A stretch of DNA of 64,000 nucleotides. Origin: Bacteroidota bacterium (lineage in GTDB: Bacteria > Bacteroidota > Bacteroidia > Cytophagales > Cytophagaceae). Location: the NCBI GenBank assembly GCA_023428135.1, contig JAEYZG010000043.1:1-64000 (forward strand), read 5' to 3'. The position numbers were made by a program, and so were the translations under genes. Positions 18,125-27,932 of this stretch are shown here, piece after piece (within the stretch, counting starts at the first letter, position 1; each line of letters opens with the position of its first letter). The notes under the pieces are model-generated. The model was not told the origin of the DNA. It did no database searches and saw only the letters and a list, made by a program, of their open reading frames with translations.

Positions 18125-20206
18125 ATGATGAAAAGTTTATTGATAATATTATTTTTTGTAATCTGTATTTCATCTTTTGCTCAGCAAAAGAATGAAGTAA
18201 AACCTGCTGTTGCAGCTATAGCAAAAACTTTTGGGGACTCAATTATTATACGGTGGGCTCCCAATACTCCAATGGCCTGGAAGCTTTCAAACAAAGATGG
18301 ATATGTGATTGAAAGATACACATTACCTAAAGATCAAAAAGATGCCAAAAAGGCTGACGTCGTGAAAGTTGTTTTAGCTTCAAATATAAAACCTGCTCCA
18401 TTGGAACAATGGGAACCTGTTGCTATACAAAGCGATTTTGGAGCAATAGCCGCCCAGGCTATCTATGGAAAATCTTTTAATGTTAACAATAAAGATCAGA
18501 ACAACTTCATGCAGACTGTCAGTCTGGCTCAGGAACTTGAATCAAGATTTTCATTTGCGTTATTCTCAGCAGATCAATCATTAAAAGTTTCTTCAGCAAG
18601 TGGTTTAATGTTTACAGACAAGACTGTTCAGAAAGGAGAGAAATATGTTTACAAGATATATTCTCTCACTCCAATAAATTCTTATAAAATAGATACAGGG
18701 TTTGTTTTTATAGGAACAGATGATATTAAGCCATTGCCCAAACCAGCTCAGTTTAAAGGAGATTTTGGAGACAGGGTTGTTTTATTGAGCTGGAATAAAA
18801 TTTATTATGATGATATTTATTCCAACTACTTTATAGAAAGAAGCTCTGATCATGGAAAGACCTTTGTGAGAACCAGTAAACTCCCATTTATTAATACTTC
18901 ACCTTCTGCCGAAAGAAAAGCCGAGATGATGTACAGAGTGGATTCACTGCCAGAGAACAATGTCCATTATGTATTCAGAGTAAGAGGTGTCTCACCTTTT
19001 GAAGAAATCGGTCCTCCGTCTGATACCATTGGAGGAATGGGTAAAAAAGCGCCTTTAAGTCTTGCCCCGGCAATTAATTCAGTAACCAATACCAAAGATG
19101 GTAAAATCAAAATCAAATGGCGTTTTCCCAAGGAAGACAATTCAAAGGTAAAGCAATTCGAAATTCTCAGAGCAGGTAAAGCTAACGGTGACTATAAAAC
19201 ACTTGGCAATACCAAACCGGATAAAAGGGAATTCATTGATGAAAAACCAGCCAGGACTAATTATTATATCATCAGGCTTACAGATATAAATGACAATACG
19301 ATTTCCTCTTTTCCGGCGCTGGGACAGCCGATAGACAGTATACCTCCTTTAAAGCCAGTAGGGCTGACTGGAGCTATAGATCCTAAAGGAGTACTTATAC
19401 TGACCTGGAAGAAAGGTAACGATGAAGATCTTAAAGGTTATAGGGTATACATGGCAAACAGTTTAAACGAAGAGTTTACACAAGTAACAAGAGAGGCTGT
19501 GCGGGATACTATTTTTACAGACACCATAAATCTCAATACACTGACTTCAAAGGTGTATTACAAGATTATGGCAACAGATATGAATGGGAACATATCTGTA
19601 TTTTCAGATCCTTTAACCCTTAAAAGACCGGATATAATACCTCCCGTACCTCCGGTGATTCAAAAGTTCATTACCAGCGATTCTGCTATATATTTTAAGT
19701 GGGTTCCTAGTACGAGTGGAGATGTGGTAAAGCAGGTATTGTATAGAAGAGAAAAGAATACTTCTATTTGGCAACCAATAACAGTATTAACTCCAAAAAC
19801 TTCTGAATATTTTGACACATCTGCTGTTGCAAGAATTACTTATGAATATTGTTTAACAGCTGTTGATGATTCAAAACTTGAATCTGAGAAAACGCAAGTC
19901 TTTACACTTTCTCTGGTTGACTATGGCTTTAATGGAAAGATTGGAAAAATAGAAAGTAAAGTGGACAGGCAGGAGAAAAAGATAGAGTTGAAATGGGAAT
20001 ATACAGATAAGCACCCGGAAAGATTTATTATTTATAGAGCAATTAAAGACGAACCTATCAGGATATATAAATCGGTTTCAGGAACTGAAAGGAAATTCAT
20101 TGATAAGGCTCTTACTATGAATACGACTTATACCTATAGAATCAAAGCTAATTATTCTGATGGTTCTGGTTCTTCATTAAGTAAGGAAATAATCATAAAC
20201 TATTGA
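18125..20206 (+). CDS. Secreted multi-domain fibronectin type III protein
   Basis: Signal peptide MKSLLIILFFVICISSFAQQ (two adjacent Met codons at 18125/18128 make the exact start ambiguous). The 693-residue protein contains several FN3-like beta-sandwich units, best seen at about 310-390 (KIKIKWRFPKED, FEILRAG, YYIIRLTDIN), 405-490 (LILTWKKGNDEDLKGYRVY), 500-580 (IYFKWVPST) and 600-690 (KIELKWEYTDKHPERFIIYR). There is no sorting domain. It lies downstream of the 1456-residue protein and ends just before the SprB-repeat gene (stop at 20206, next ATG at 20212). It is probably an extracellular or periplasmic scaffold of the same cluster. Confidence 0.8.
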   Translation: MMKSLLIILFFVICISSFAQQKNEVKPAVAAIAKTFGDSIIIRWAPNTPMAWKLSNKDGYVIERYTLPKDQKDAKKADVVKVVLASNIKPAPLEQWEPVAIQSDFGAIAAQAIYGKSFNVNNKDQNNFMQTVSLAQELESRFSFALFSADQSLKVSSASGLMFTDKTVQKGEKYVYKIYSLTPINSYKIDTGFVFIGTDDIKPLPKPAQFKGDFGDRVVLLSWNKIYYDDIYSNYFIERSSDHGKTFVRTSKLPFINTSPSAERKAEMMYRVDSLPENNVHYVFRVRGVSPFEEIGPPSDTIGGMGKKAPLSLAPAINSVTNTKDGKIKIKWRFPKEDNSKVKQFEILRAGKANGDYKTLGNTKPDKREFIDEKPARTNYYIIRLTDINDNTISSFPALGQPIDSIPPLKPVGLTGAIDPKGVLILTWKKGNDEDLKGYRVYMANSLNEEFTQVTREAVRDTIFTDTINLNTLTSKVYYKIMATDMNGNISVFSDPLTLKRPDIIPPVPPVIQKFITSDSAIYFKWVPSTSGDVVKQVLYRREKNTSIWQPITVLTPKTSEYFDTSAVARITYEYCLTAVDDSKLESEKTQVFTLSLVDYGFNGKIGKIESKVDRQEKKIELKWEYTDKHPERFIIYRAIKDEPIRIYKSVSGTERKFIDKALTMNTTYTYRIKANYSDGSGSSLSKEIIINY

Positions 20207-20211
20207 AGTAT

Positions 20212-23200
20212 ATGAAAAGAGCTTTTTTATTTTTTAAAATCTTGTTCTTAATTCAGATAACTTCTGTTTATGGACAGGTCGCTCCTGACCAGAAAATTAA
20301 TTTAACCATCAAAGCAGATGGATTCATACACAAAGCAGGAAGGAAGCATAGATTAAATATGGAGGTTACCTTTGATGATGAACCTGTGGATCCTGTTCCA
20401 AATTGCTATGGATATCCAATACCTCCGTCAGTACCTGGGAATACTTGGGTTTATGTTCAAGATCCTAATCAGAATTTTTTCATCAGAAATTATCCAGGTA
20501 TTTCAAACTCTAAAAGCATCAAGCTAACAGTTCGTGGTTACCTAGATCGTTGTGGGGGAGTTAATGGTGATCCTTGCAGGTTTAACAATGAATGCTATTG
20601 TATTTTTGATATTGGACCTATAAAATCCGATGTAAGATGTAGTGAATATGACGATACGGATTATTTCGAAGGAAAGGAGGATTATAATAAATGGTTTAAT
20701 GATGGCATTCCAGGACAATGGAATTATAAGTATGTTTACACAACAAATGAGTTATATGGGGTGAGATTTTCATATTTTTTTACTCCTCCATTACCAAACT
20801 ATCCTCAGGCAATTAATATGGGGACAAATAACATTTGTGCTGGAGATACAATTAGATTGAAAACTGACTGTCTATTTAAGCAAGCAGAATACGTGTGGCA
20901 AGAAATGACAGACGGTATAAGATGGGAAGTGATCCCCGGGCAAAATAGTAATGTTCTTACTCTCGTTGTCCCTCCTAATAAAAATGGAAAAGTTATCAAA
21001 AAGCAGTATCGAGTTTATAGCAGATATAATGGCGTTACCAGTTATCTGCCTACAGATTTTCTAAACACAATATTCATACACCCAGATGGCCCACACATTG
21101 AAAATACAAGTTCATTTATTTCTCCAACGAATGTCAAATGCACAGGTGAATCGACAGGGAAAATTAAAGTCATAAGAGTGGATGGAAGTGGTAGCTACTT
21201 TTACGGATTAAAAAAATTAGATGATCCGAGTTTTCCAATACTCAATACTGCGATTACATTTCCAACATTTCCTGATGATGCGTATAACAAGACAACAGGA
21301 ATGGTGGGACTACCTAAAGGAAATTACGAACTAGCTATACGCAACGGATATTTCTCTGTATGCACAAATTTTATTCAAATTCCAATTACAGAACCCGATT
21401 CTTTAAAACTAAGTATTCCGTCTGATTATACTTATAATGGAGGAGTAAACATTAGCTGTAATCGACTTAAAGATGGTAAAATTATGCTTAATGCAAAAGG
21501 TGGTGTAAAGCCATATACATATTATTTGTCAGACGTACCGGATTTTTCATCTAATAAACAATCGTCAGCAAATCAGTTTGGCGGTTTAGGTGCTGGATTT
21601 TATTATCTGAAAGTTAAAGATAACAATGGTTGTTTTAGCAATATTCAAAAAGATACACTAATAGAACCATCTATCTTTAAATCCTCTGTTTTAGCATTTG
21701 ATGCTAAATGCAATGGAAGTAATGATGGTGTTATATCATTTGTAAATAGTACAGGAGGAACCTTACCTTATTACTATTCTGTCGACAATTATCAAACCTA
21801 CCAGACGAATGTTTCAATAAATCAACTTGGACCTGCTTCTTATATATGTCATGCAAAGGATGCTAACGGATGCGAAATAAAAGATACTACAGTTTCCATT
21901 TCTGAACCTGATGAATTTGTAATTAAGGTTTCCAATATTCAAGAGGCAACCTGTTTTGACCGAAATGATGCAAGCTTTTCAGTCAATGCATCTGGAGGAA
22001 CACCTGACTACAAATTCTCTCTGGACGAGGGAGATTATTTCGATAAGAGCGATTTTGCTTTTATCTCCGGTGGTAATCACATTCTCAGAATCAAGGACCA
22101 GAACGAATGTATAGATACGCTTGGTGTTTATGTTGGTCGTCCTGATTCAATAGCGATAGACTTTGATATTACCGAAGTTCAATGCGCTGGATTCAATAAT
22201 GGAGTAATTAAAACCAATGTTTCAGGAGGCACGAAGCCATATACATATCAGTGGCAGAATTTTCCTGACAAAGATACACTTCTGGAAAAACTTTCTCCCG
22301 GGGAATATTACCTTACTATAACTGACAATCATCATTGTGAAGCATCAAACAATGCTAAGATAACAGAACCTTCAAATCAGCTCGAAGTGTCATTCACGAC
22401 TAAAATAGATCCGAAATGTAACATAGAATGTAATGGACAACTTGAAGTAGTTGCTACAGGCGGGACTGCACCATACTATTACAGGTGGAATGAAGATAGC
22501 ATATTAAATACTACTATGCTAAATAACCTATGTCAGGGTATTTATAATGCAAGAATCATTGATAGCAGAAGTTGTGTTGCTTTCATAGAAGCTGAATTAA
22601 AAGATTCTGTACAGTTCGCTTTTTCAATTCCTGATTCTACAATTATTTGCCCGGGAAAGCAAGTTACATTTGATGCTGGCAATGCTGGTTTTGATTATGA
22701 ATGGAGGGATGAACATTCATTACTTAGTAAAGCTCAGATTTTTACAACTCATACGGATGGTACATACCAATTGAAACTTAAAAATGCCGATGGCTGTTAT
22801 GCGGAAAAGACCTTTAAACTAAAGACTTCAAAAGAACTGCTTAATGCACAGTTTTTACTTCCCAGTTTTGTAGAATATGGAGATACTGTAGTTTTTGTAG
22901 AAGTATCAAAGCCACTGCCGGATTCTATTCAATGGTCGTTTAGCGGAGAGCCGGTAATATTGGATTCTCCAAAAGGCAGTCCTGAGTTATACTTTGGGAA
23001 ACCGGGTTCTTATTCAATAAAATTAACAGCCTTTTTAGGTGAATGTACAGACAGCATTAGAAAAACCATTACTTTTTTTATTCCTCCGGTTTCAGTCGGA
23101 GGGAATGATTCTCTTGGCTTAGGTTTGAATAAGATAAAAGCTATAAAGATCTTTCCGAATCCGAACAACGGGATATTCAATGCTCAGATTGATTTAGATA

Positions 23201-23379
23201 AAGAACAGGCAATAGAAATTGAGATTCTCAATTCACAAGGTCTTCCGATTTCAAAAGCTTCTTATATTGGTCAGGAGAATTACCTTCTCAATTTCTCGCT
23301 TCCGTTAGGAACAGGAGTTTATCTGATGAAGATATTGACACCGACAGATTTTAGGACGATAGGATTTATTGTGAATTAG
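20212..23379 (+). CDS. SprB-repeat cell-surface protein with T9SS sorting domain
   Basis: The start is ATG at 20212 (MKRAFLFFKILFLIQITSVY signal); the frame opens at a TTG at 20203 inside the previous stop, which is less likely. Repeats of the SprB type begin near residue 310 and recur about six times, each with a Cys near the start and a GG-x-x-PY core: AKGGVKPYTYYLSD, STGGTLPYYYSVDN, ASGGTPDYKFSLD, VSGGTKPYTYQW, ATGGTAPYYYRW. A PKD-like region follows. The last ~75 residues form a type A T9SS sorting domain (IKIFPNPNNGIFNAQIDL ... GVYLMKILT). It is expected to be exported by T9SS and anchored on the cell surface, possibly as an adhesin. Confidence 0.9.
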   Translation: MKRAFLFFKILFLIQITSVYGQVAPDQKINLTIKADGFIHKAGRKHRLNMEVTFDDEPVDPVPNCYGYPIPPSVPGNTWVYVQDPNQNFFIRNYPGISNSKSIKLTVRGYLDRCGGVNGDPCRFNNECYCIFDIGPIKSDVRCSEYDDTDYFEGKEDYNKWFNDGIPGQWNYKYVYTTNELYGVRFSYFFTPPLPNYPQAINMGTNNICAGDTIRLKTDCLFKQAEYVWQEMTDGIRWEVIPGQNSNVLTLVVPPNKNGKVIKKQYRVYSRYNGVTSYLPTDFLNTIFIHPDGPHIENTSSFISPTNVKCTGESTGKIKVIRVDGSGSYFYGLKKLDDPSFPILNTAITFPTFPDDAYNKTTGMVGLPKGNYELAIRNGYFSVCTNFIQIPITEPDSLKLSIPSDYTYNGGVNISCNRLKDGKIMLNAKGGVKPYTYYLSDVPDFSSNKQSSANQFGGLGAGFYYLKVKDNNGCFSNIQKDTLIEPSIFKSSVLAFDAKCNGSNDGVISFVNSTGGTLPYYYSVDNYQTYQTNVSINQLGPASYICHAKDANGCEIKDTTVSISEPDEFVIKVSNIQEATCFDRNDASFSVNASGGTPDYKFSLDEGDYFDKSDFAFISGGNHILRIKDQNECIDTLGVYVGRPDSIAIDFDITEVQCAGFNNGVIKTNVSGGTKPYTYQWQNFPDKDTLLEKLSPGEYYLTITDNHHCEASNNAKITEPSNQLEVSFTTKIDPKCNIECNGQLEVVATGGTAPYYYRWNEDSILNTTMLNNLCQGIYNARIIDSRSCVAFIEAELKDSVQFAFSIPDSTIICPGKQVTFDAGNAGFDYEWRDEHSLLSKAQIFTTHTDGTYQLKLKNADGCYAEKTFKLKTSKELLNAQFLLPSFVEYGDTVVFVEVSKPLPDSIQWSFSGEPVILDSPKGSPELYFGKPGSYSIKLTAFLGECTDSIRKTITFFIPPVSVGGNDSLGLGLNKIKAIKIFPNPNNGIFNAQIDLDKEQAIEIEILNSQGLPISKASYIGQENYLLNFSLPLGTGVYLMKILTPTDFRTIGFIVN

Positions 23380-23751
23380 GTTTTTAAAGAATTATTATTC
23401 TATTAATCTGCCCTAAACAGGACAAGAAATACGGTGCATTACATTTACAAATTACCTTATTTAAAGTGATAATTGTCCAATATGTTGCGAGCTGTAACTA
23501 TTATCCTGTAAGACATTTCCGGTGGAGATGTACAAGGTAAGTATGGTTCTTGTCAGCCTCTTTAAATACACAAGGAATAGAAAATGGGAACATCAATGAA
23601 AGAACGTCGTCATTTAAGAGATAGATAGATTTTAACGATCTTTCAGCAGGCTTGTATTACCTGAAGGTCCAGGTTGGAGAAGATGTAAGAGTTTTGAAAA
23701 TGGTTAAAATGTAATAATTTCCTCTTTGCCTTTACATATTGAATTTTGCGC
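23380..23751. other. Gap holding the remnant of a T9SS sorting domain
   Basis: Most of this 372-bp gap shows no gene. From about 23631 to 23714 the plus strand reads FNDLSAGLYYLKVQVGEDV and ends VLKMVKM before a stop, the end of a T9SS sorting domain. An upstream piece (LNTQGIENGNINE) is interrupted by stops. This is the tail of a lost surface-protein gene, possibly a former repeat of the SprB-type gene just before it. Confidence 0.6.
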
Positions 23752-25189
23752 TTACTGATAATATCGTTTATTCTCATCTTTTACAATTCCCCACAACTTC
23801 AGCAGCTTCATATTTAGCCAGGAATCCTCTGGTCTTTCAATATTGTACCATTCTATAACAGTACAACTATTGTCAATTTTTATGAGTTGTTCAGAGGATT
23901 CTGCTATTTGAATAATGGCCTTTCTTTCACATTCATTTTGGTTAAATTTCGGTTCATCTGAATTCTCAAAAACAAATAACACCAATACTAATAGAGGAAT
24001 ATACCAGTATTTTTTCCTATTAGAGAAGTTGTTTAGAATAAAAACGGAGGTTTTGCCAAAGAAAAACATCAGGCCCAATGTTATCGGCATGATGGTGTCG
24101 TATCTCAGAATATTGGGACGATAGCTTCGGTATCCTCCCAAAGGCAATAGCAATATGTATAAAATAGCGAAGAGACCAAACCATTTAAAAAGAGTCAATA
24201 TCTTTTTGCCCTCTGTAGTATTGAGCGTATAGTGGATGATAATAGTGTTTATTATTAAAATCGCAAACAGAATAGGAAACCCTAATTTTTGTGTAAATGA
24301 GTAATATACTCCTAGTGGTAATCTTGAATACAACTCGGATAAAGGCAATTTAGAACTTATACTAAAGGAATTATAACTTCCAAGGAATAATGAATAGATT
24401 GAGAAAATAGTTATCGGTATTGAGAAGATGTAATAATCATTAGGGATTTCCTGAATGGCATATTTCAGTTTTAAAAGGCTGTTTTTTATTTCTGAATTCG
24501 CTACATTTTTTGTGAGCTTGTGAAGGAACAGAAGTAATACAATTACTAAGGAAATTCCAGGATTTAGAGGTCCGCTCAAGCTGGAGATCAATGCAAGAGG
24601 AATCCATAAATATTTAATGTATTTATATCCTTTCATTTCAATAGAATAAAAGTACTTCATGAAAAGAGGCATAAAGTATATTATAACCAAGATGGTCGGA
24701 AGGGCATAAAAAAAGGTGTATGTAATTGACGGGTCAATAATTCCCATATAACTGCGATATCCATTAGCCTGAAATAATGGTGAAATTAAAACGGCTGCCA
24801 GTAAAAAATCAAATTTAAATATGCTTCCTGAGATCGATATTGCCAGCAAAGCTATAAGTGTTATCTGAATCAATATTTTGGCTATAGCGCACGATAAGTA
24901 AGCACTATCAACAGGGGAAGCAAATTTCTGAAGGTATAATGGTATTGTATTAAAGAAATGATAAAAACTCCAATGACAAAAAAATCTGTTAGGGTTATGA
25001 TAAGTAATACCTTCCTGGAAAACCTTAAAGCCTAATGGACTGCTAAGTATGGGCTTTATATAATCTGCTGGAATAATATGACTGGCCATATCACCGTCAA
25101 AAGGCATATGATAATGCTGTAAAAATGAATATCCTAAGTCAGCTAATAACAGGACTACAAGTAATACAAATACTATGTTTTTTAATCAT
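23752..25189 (-). CDS. Polytopic membrane protein, frameshifted right after the start
   Basis: About ten membrane segments are visible (for example ILIQITLIALLAISISGSIF and LGFPILFAILIINTIIIHYT). The longest uninterrupted frame begins at an internal Met at 25107. The same frame is open further upstream and encodes a strong first membrane segment (VFVLLVVLLLADLGYSFLQ) but has no start codon. An ATG at 25189 is one base out of frame, separated by a run of six A (25178-25183 on the given strand, T6). With five A the protein begins MIKNIVFVLLVVLLLADLGY. This is a frameshift, slippage site or sequencing error. The family resembles membrane glycosyltransferase-type proteins only in layout; function is unknown. 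Confidence 0.6.
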
Positions 25190-25620
25190 TTGAGTTGTTG
25201 ATAATTAAATCCCAAAGGAATTTCGTTCTTGTGATCCGGAATATTGTAATGATTAATTACGATCTATGAGACCCTTCCAATTTTAAAATTCCATGAAATT
25301 AAGTAAAACTTTGGATGTGACAATGAACTATGAGAAATTGATAAGAATTGATTTTGAAAAGCAATGATAGTCTTTAAGATCTGCCTGTCCTGGCCTACCA
25401 TATCACCATTAAGATTTAAGCGAAGTTTTACTTACCAATTTTGAATAAATGCATTTTTTAATCTATGTCGGAATTGGTAGTTAATAACTTGATTATTAAT
25501 TGGAAAACTTTTTAATGGGATGCTACTAAAGTTACATTCAGCTAAAAAGTTTCCTTTATCTATGAAGAAATTTAGTTCAAGTAATTTTTAAACCAGTTAA
25601 TCAATCAAACCACTAAAACT

Positions 25621-25829
25621 ATGAGAAAAACTTTTTTATCAGAAACACAAAGTCTGCGTACATTCATTTATTGTGTGCAGGTCTATTATTTACTATTGGT
25701 TGTAAAAAGGCAGATGATGAGCCCAAAACAAATAGGGAAGAGATTAATCCTCCTGCTGCAATAACCATTCTTCCAGAGCTCAATTTTTATTCTTTTTGCA
25801 AGCTCAGATGTTTCGCAAGCCCAACATGA
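25621..25829 (+). pseudogene. Broken lipoprotein gene fragment
   Basis: ATG at 25621 opens a short frame. A second frame from 25659 encodes a lipoprotein signal (HLLCAGLLFTIGC) followed by KKADDEPKTNREEINPPAA, the usual start of a Bacteroidota lipoprotein. That frame runs into the dispersed repeat at 25799 and stops at 25829. A frameshift in the signal peptide plus replacement of the 3' part by repeat sequence leave a dead fragment. Confidence 0.55.
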
Positions 25830-25836
25830 ACAAAGC
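25799..25836. repeat. Half copy of the inverted repeat seen at 18 kb
   Basis: AAGCTCAGATGTTTC followed by AAGCCCAACATGA closely matches the right arm at 18076-18110 (AAGCTCAGATGCTTC then AAGTTCAGCATGA). It interrupts the lipoprotein remnant, which suggests that the element moved or recombined here. Confidence 0.55.
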
Positions 25837-25996
25837 AAACTTCAAGTTGACGGCCATGTCAGGAAGGAGAAGGGGATTGTCGACGAGCAACATGTTGAAT
25901 TAATAGTGATATAACTAATAACATGCACAGCGGCCGGGGAGGAGTGCATTGGCGAGCCGCGGAGCAGACGAATCTAAATTTTCATTAGTACTTTTG

Positions 25997-27259
25997 TTAC
26001 TGCTGCTTCATTCTCTTAAGAATTAAACGTCTTCCCACAACTGCCAGCAGCACCACAACTGCTAAACTTACCAGTGCAATCGGGCTTTTCTTATATAAGG
26101 ATATCATACTTACTATTATGGCTATTATACAGCCTATAGTTCCCAATAAACATAGCCAATGGAAGCGGACTCTATCGTGATAGGCTACATAACATACTAC
26201 GCCAAACGTGAATAGAAATATAAGACTGGTTGCATTTACTAAATCACTTAAAGAACCTAACATCGCTAAAGCGGCAGACAGAACTCCTATTGTTATTAAA
26301 CCTATATACGGAATCTTGTTTTGATTTTCCTTTGTAAAGGATTCCGGTAAATCGTTTTTCTTAGCTATGCTTTCAATTAATCTGCTGGTAGAAAATAAGG
26401 TGGCATTGATGGCAGATGCAGTAGAAAACGCAGCAGCTATAGTCATAACAACATACCCAAACTGACCTAATGCTGCTTTACCTGCCACTGACAAGGCCAC
26501 TTCTTTGTCTTTTATCATTATATCCGCTCCTACCAGCATTGTAGTGCCCAGGGCAACTATGATATAAAGCAATATTACAAATAGTACAGAGGAGAGCGTT
26601 GCAGCTGGCAATGTTTTTTCAGGATTTTCAATATCCTTATAATCATAGGTAATCAACTGAAAACCCTGATAGGCAATAAAAATTGTGGCTGCACCTACTA
26701 ATGAATCTCCAATTCCTTTTGGCTCTATTCCCTTTGTCAGCATTTCGGTATTCCAATGAAACAAGCCAATTACAGCAAGACCAACAAGTGAAATTACTTT
26801 GCCCCACACTATTATTACTTCTACTCCTGAAGAATCTTTTGCACCCCTTAAATTAATCAGTGTTAAAATAGCAACGATTCCTAAAGATAATGCTTTAGTG
26901 AAAAGCGGTCCTTTTGATAGAGAATGTGCAACATAATGTCCAAAGGTAAATGCATAAACTGAAAGTGAAAGAATATACCCAAAGATTAATACCCAGGCCA
27001 GTCCCCCTGCAAATCCTTTTCTGTTTATTTCCCTTAGATAGGTGAAAGCTCCTCCGCCTTCCTTATACTTTATGGAAAGTTGACAATAGCTGTAGGCAGC
27101 AATAAGCCCTATGATACCTGAAATAAAGAAACTAAACCATGCCCATTGGCCGGCAGATTGAACAATCAATCCCAATACAGAAAAGATACCTCCTCCTACC
27201 ATTCCGCCAACAGACATTGACCATGTAGCATTAAAACCTATTTTCTTAGAATTTGCCAT
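25997..27259 (-). CDS. APC-superfamily amino acid permease
   Basis: The 420-residue protein has about 12 membrane segments. The N-terminal segment carries the Gly-rich signature of the amino acid/polyamine/organocation superfamily (SVGGMVGGGIFSVLGL), the unwound substrate-binding part of TM1. Segment six contains FIAYQGFQLITYDYKDIENP, also typical of APC transporters. It should be an inner-membrane proton- or Na-coupled symporter for an amino acid or amine; the substrate cannot be read from the sequence. It is a single gene divergent from the dehydrogenase at 27933. Confidence 0.88.
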   Translation of the reverse strand: MANSKKIGFNATWSMSVGGMVGGGIFSVLGLIVQSAGQWAWFSFFISGIIGLIAAYSYCQLSIKYKEGGGAFTYLREINRKGFAGGLAWVLIFGYILSLSVYAFTFGHYVAHSLSKGPLFTKALSLGIVAILTLINLRGAKDSSGVEVIIVWGKVISLVGLAVIGLFHWNTEMLTKGIEPKGIGDSLVGAATIFIAYQGFQLITYDYKDIENPEKTLPAATLSSVLFVILLYIIVALGTTMLVGADIMIKDKEVALSVAGKAALGQFGYVVMTIAAAFSTASAINATLFSTSRLIESIAKKNDLPESFTKENQNKIPYIGLITIGVLSAALAMLGSLSDLVNATSLIFLFTFGVVCYVAYHDRVRFHWLCLLGTIGCIIAIIVSMISLYKKSPIALVSLAVVVLLAVVGRRLILKRMKQQ

Positions 27260-27932
27260 AATTATCTAAAACAATTCATAACAACAGGGCAAATGAGAAA
27301 TTGTTAATTCGTCTTAGTTGTGCTAAAGATAAATAGGGTTCTGAAATTGTTTAATGTATAGATGTTAGTGCTCCTCAGTTCGGTAGTCTCCTTATAGTTA
27401 GGTTTATAACCATACTTAAGCTGGTTGTGAAAAAATCAATGGAGAGATAAAAGATTTCTGATGTTATTTTCAGGTCGGAGCAGTTTAAATCGTTTTTATG
27501 TACATAAAAAAAACATAGATCGGTGGGGCAGAAGTCAAATAGACTTTCGCCCGGGAGTGATGCAGCAGCAGTTTGAGTAACAGTAAGATAGTTTAATATC
27601 TATAGTCAAGATTAACACCATGTTTTTCTCCTTTGTTTATTGCATTCTCAAATCTTCCGCAATAGGATTTACAAGTTATTCTGCTGTGTCAATCTACCAT
27701 TAGTTAACGTGCTATTTCGTCTGCTCTCTCTTGGGAACTTTTGGTTAGTTCATCTATGTATTTTATTTTCTGTTTTATAGCACATATAGGTTTAAGTTAT
27801 AGTGTGTTTATTATCAGTTGTTTAGTTGAAGGTGTCATTATGGTATTTGATCAATGAATTTACTGATTTTAAAAGTTGAACCGGCAAAGTATAGGGCATG
27901 TTTCTTATTGTAAGAGCTGTTGTGAAAAGGAT
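27260..27932. other. Divergent intergenic region, nothing recognised
   Basis: This 673-bp gap separates the divergent permease and dehydrogenase genes and should contain both promoters. The frame of the dehydrogenase stays open back to 27876, but that extension (MNRQSIGHVSYCKSCC) is not family-like. No small gene, RNA or repeat was seen. Confidence 0.55.

Larger units (their letters stand above)
25190..25996. other. Long gap with gene remnants, a repeat half-copy and a GC-rich patch
   Basis: No intact gene is present in these 807 bp. The gap contains a broken lipoprotein start (25621-25829), a half copy of the 18 kb inverted repeat (25799-25836) and an unusually GC-rich hairpin patch (about 25929-25966). 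The remainder is ordinary AT-rich sequence with nothing recognisable. Confidence 0.6.
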
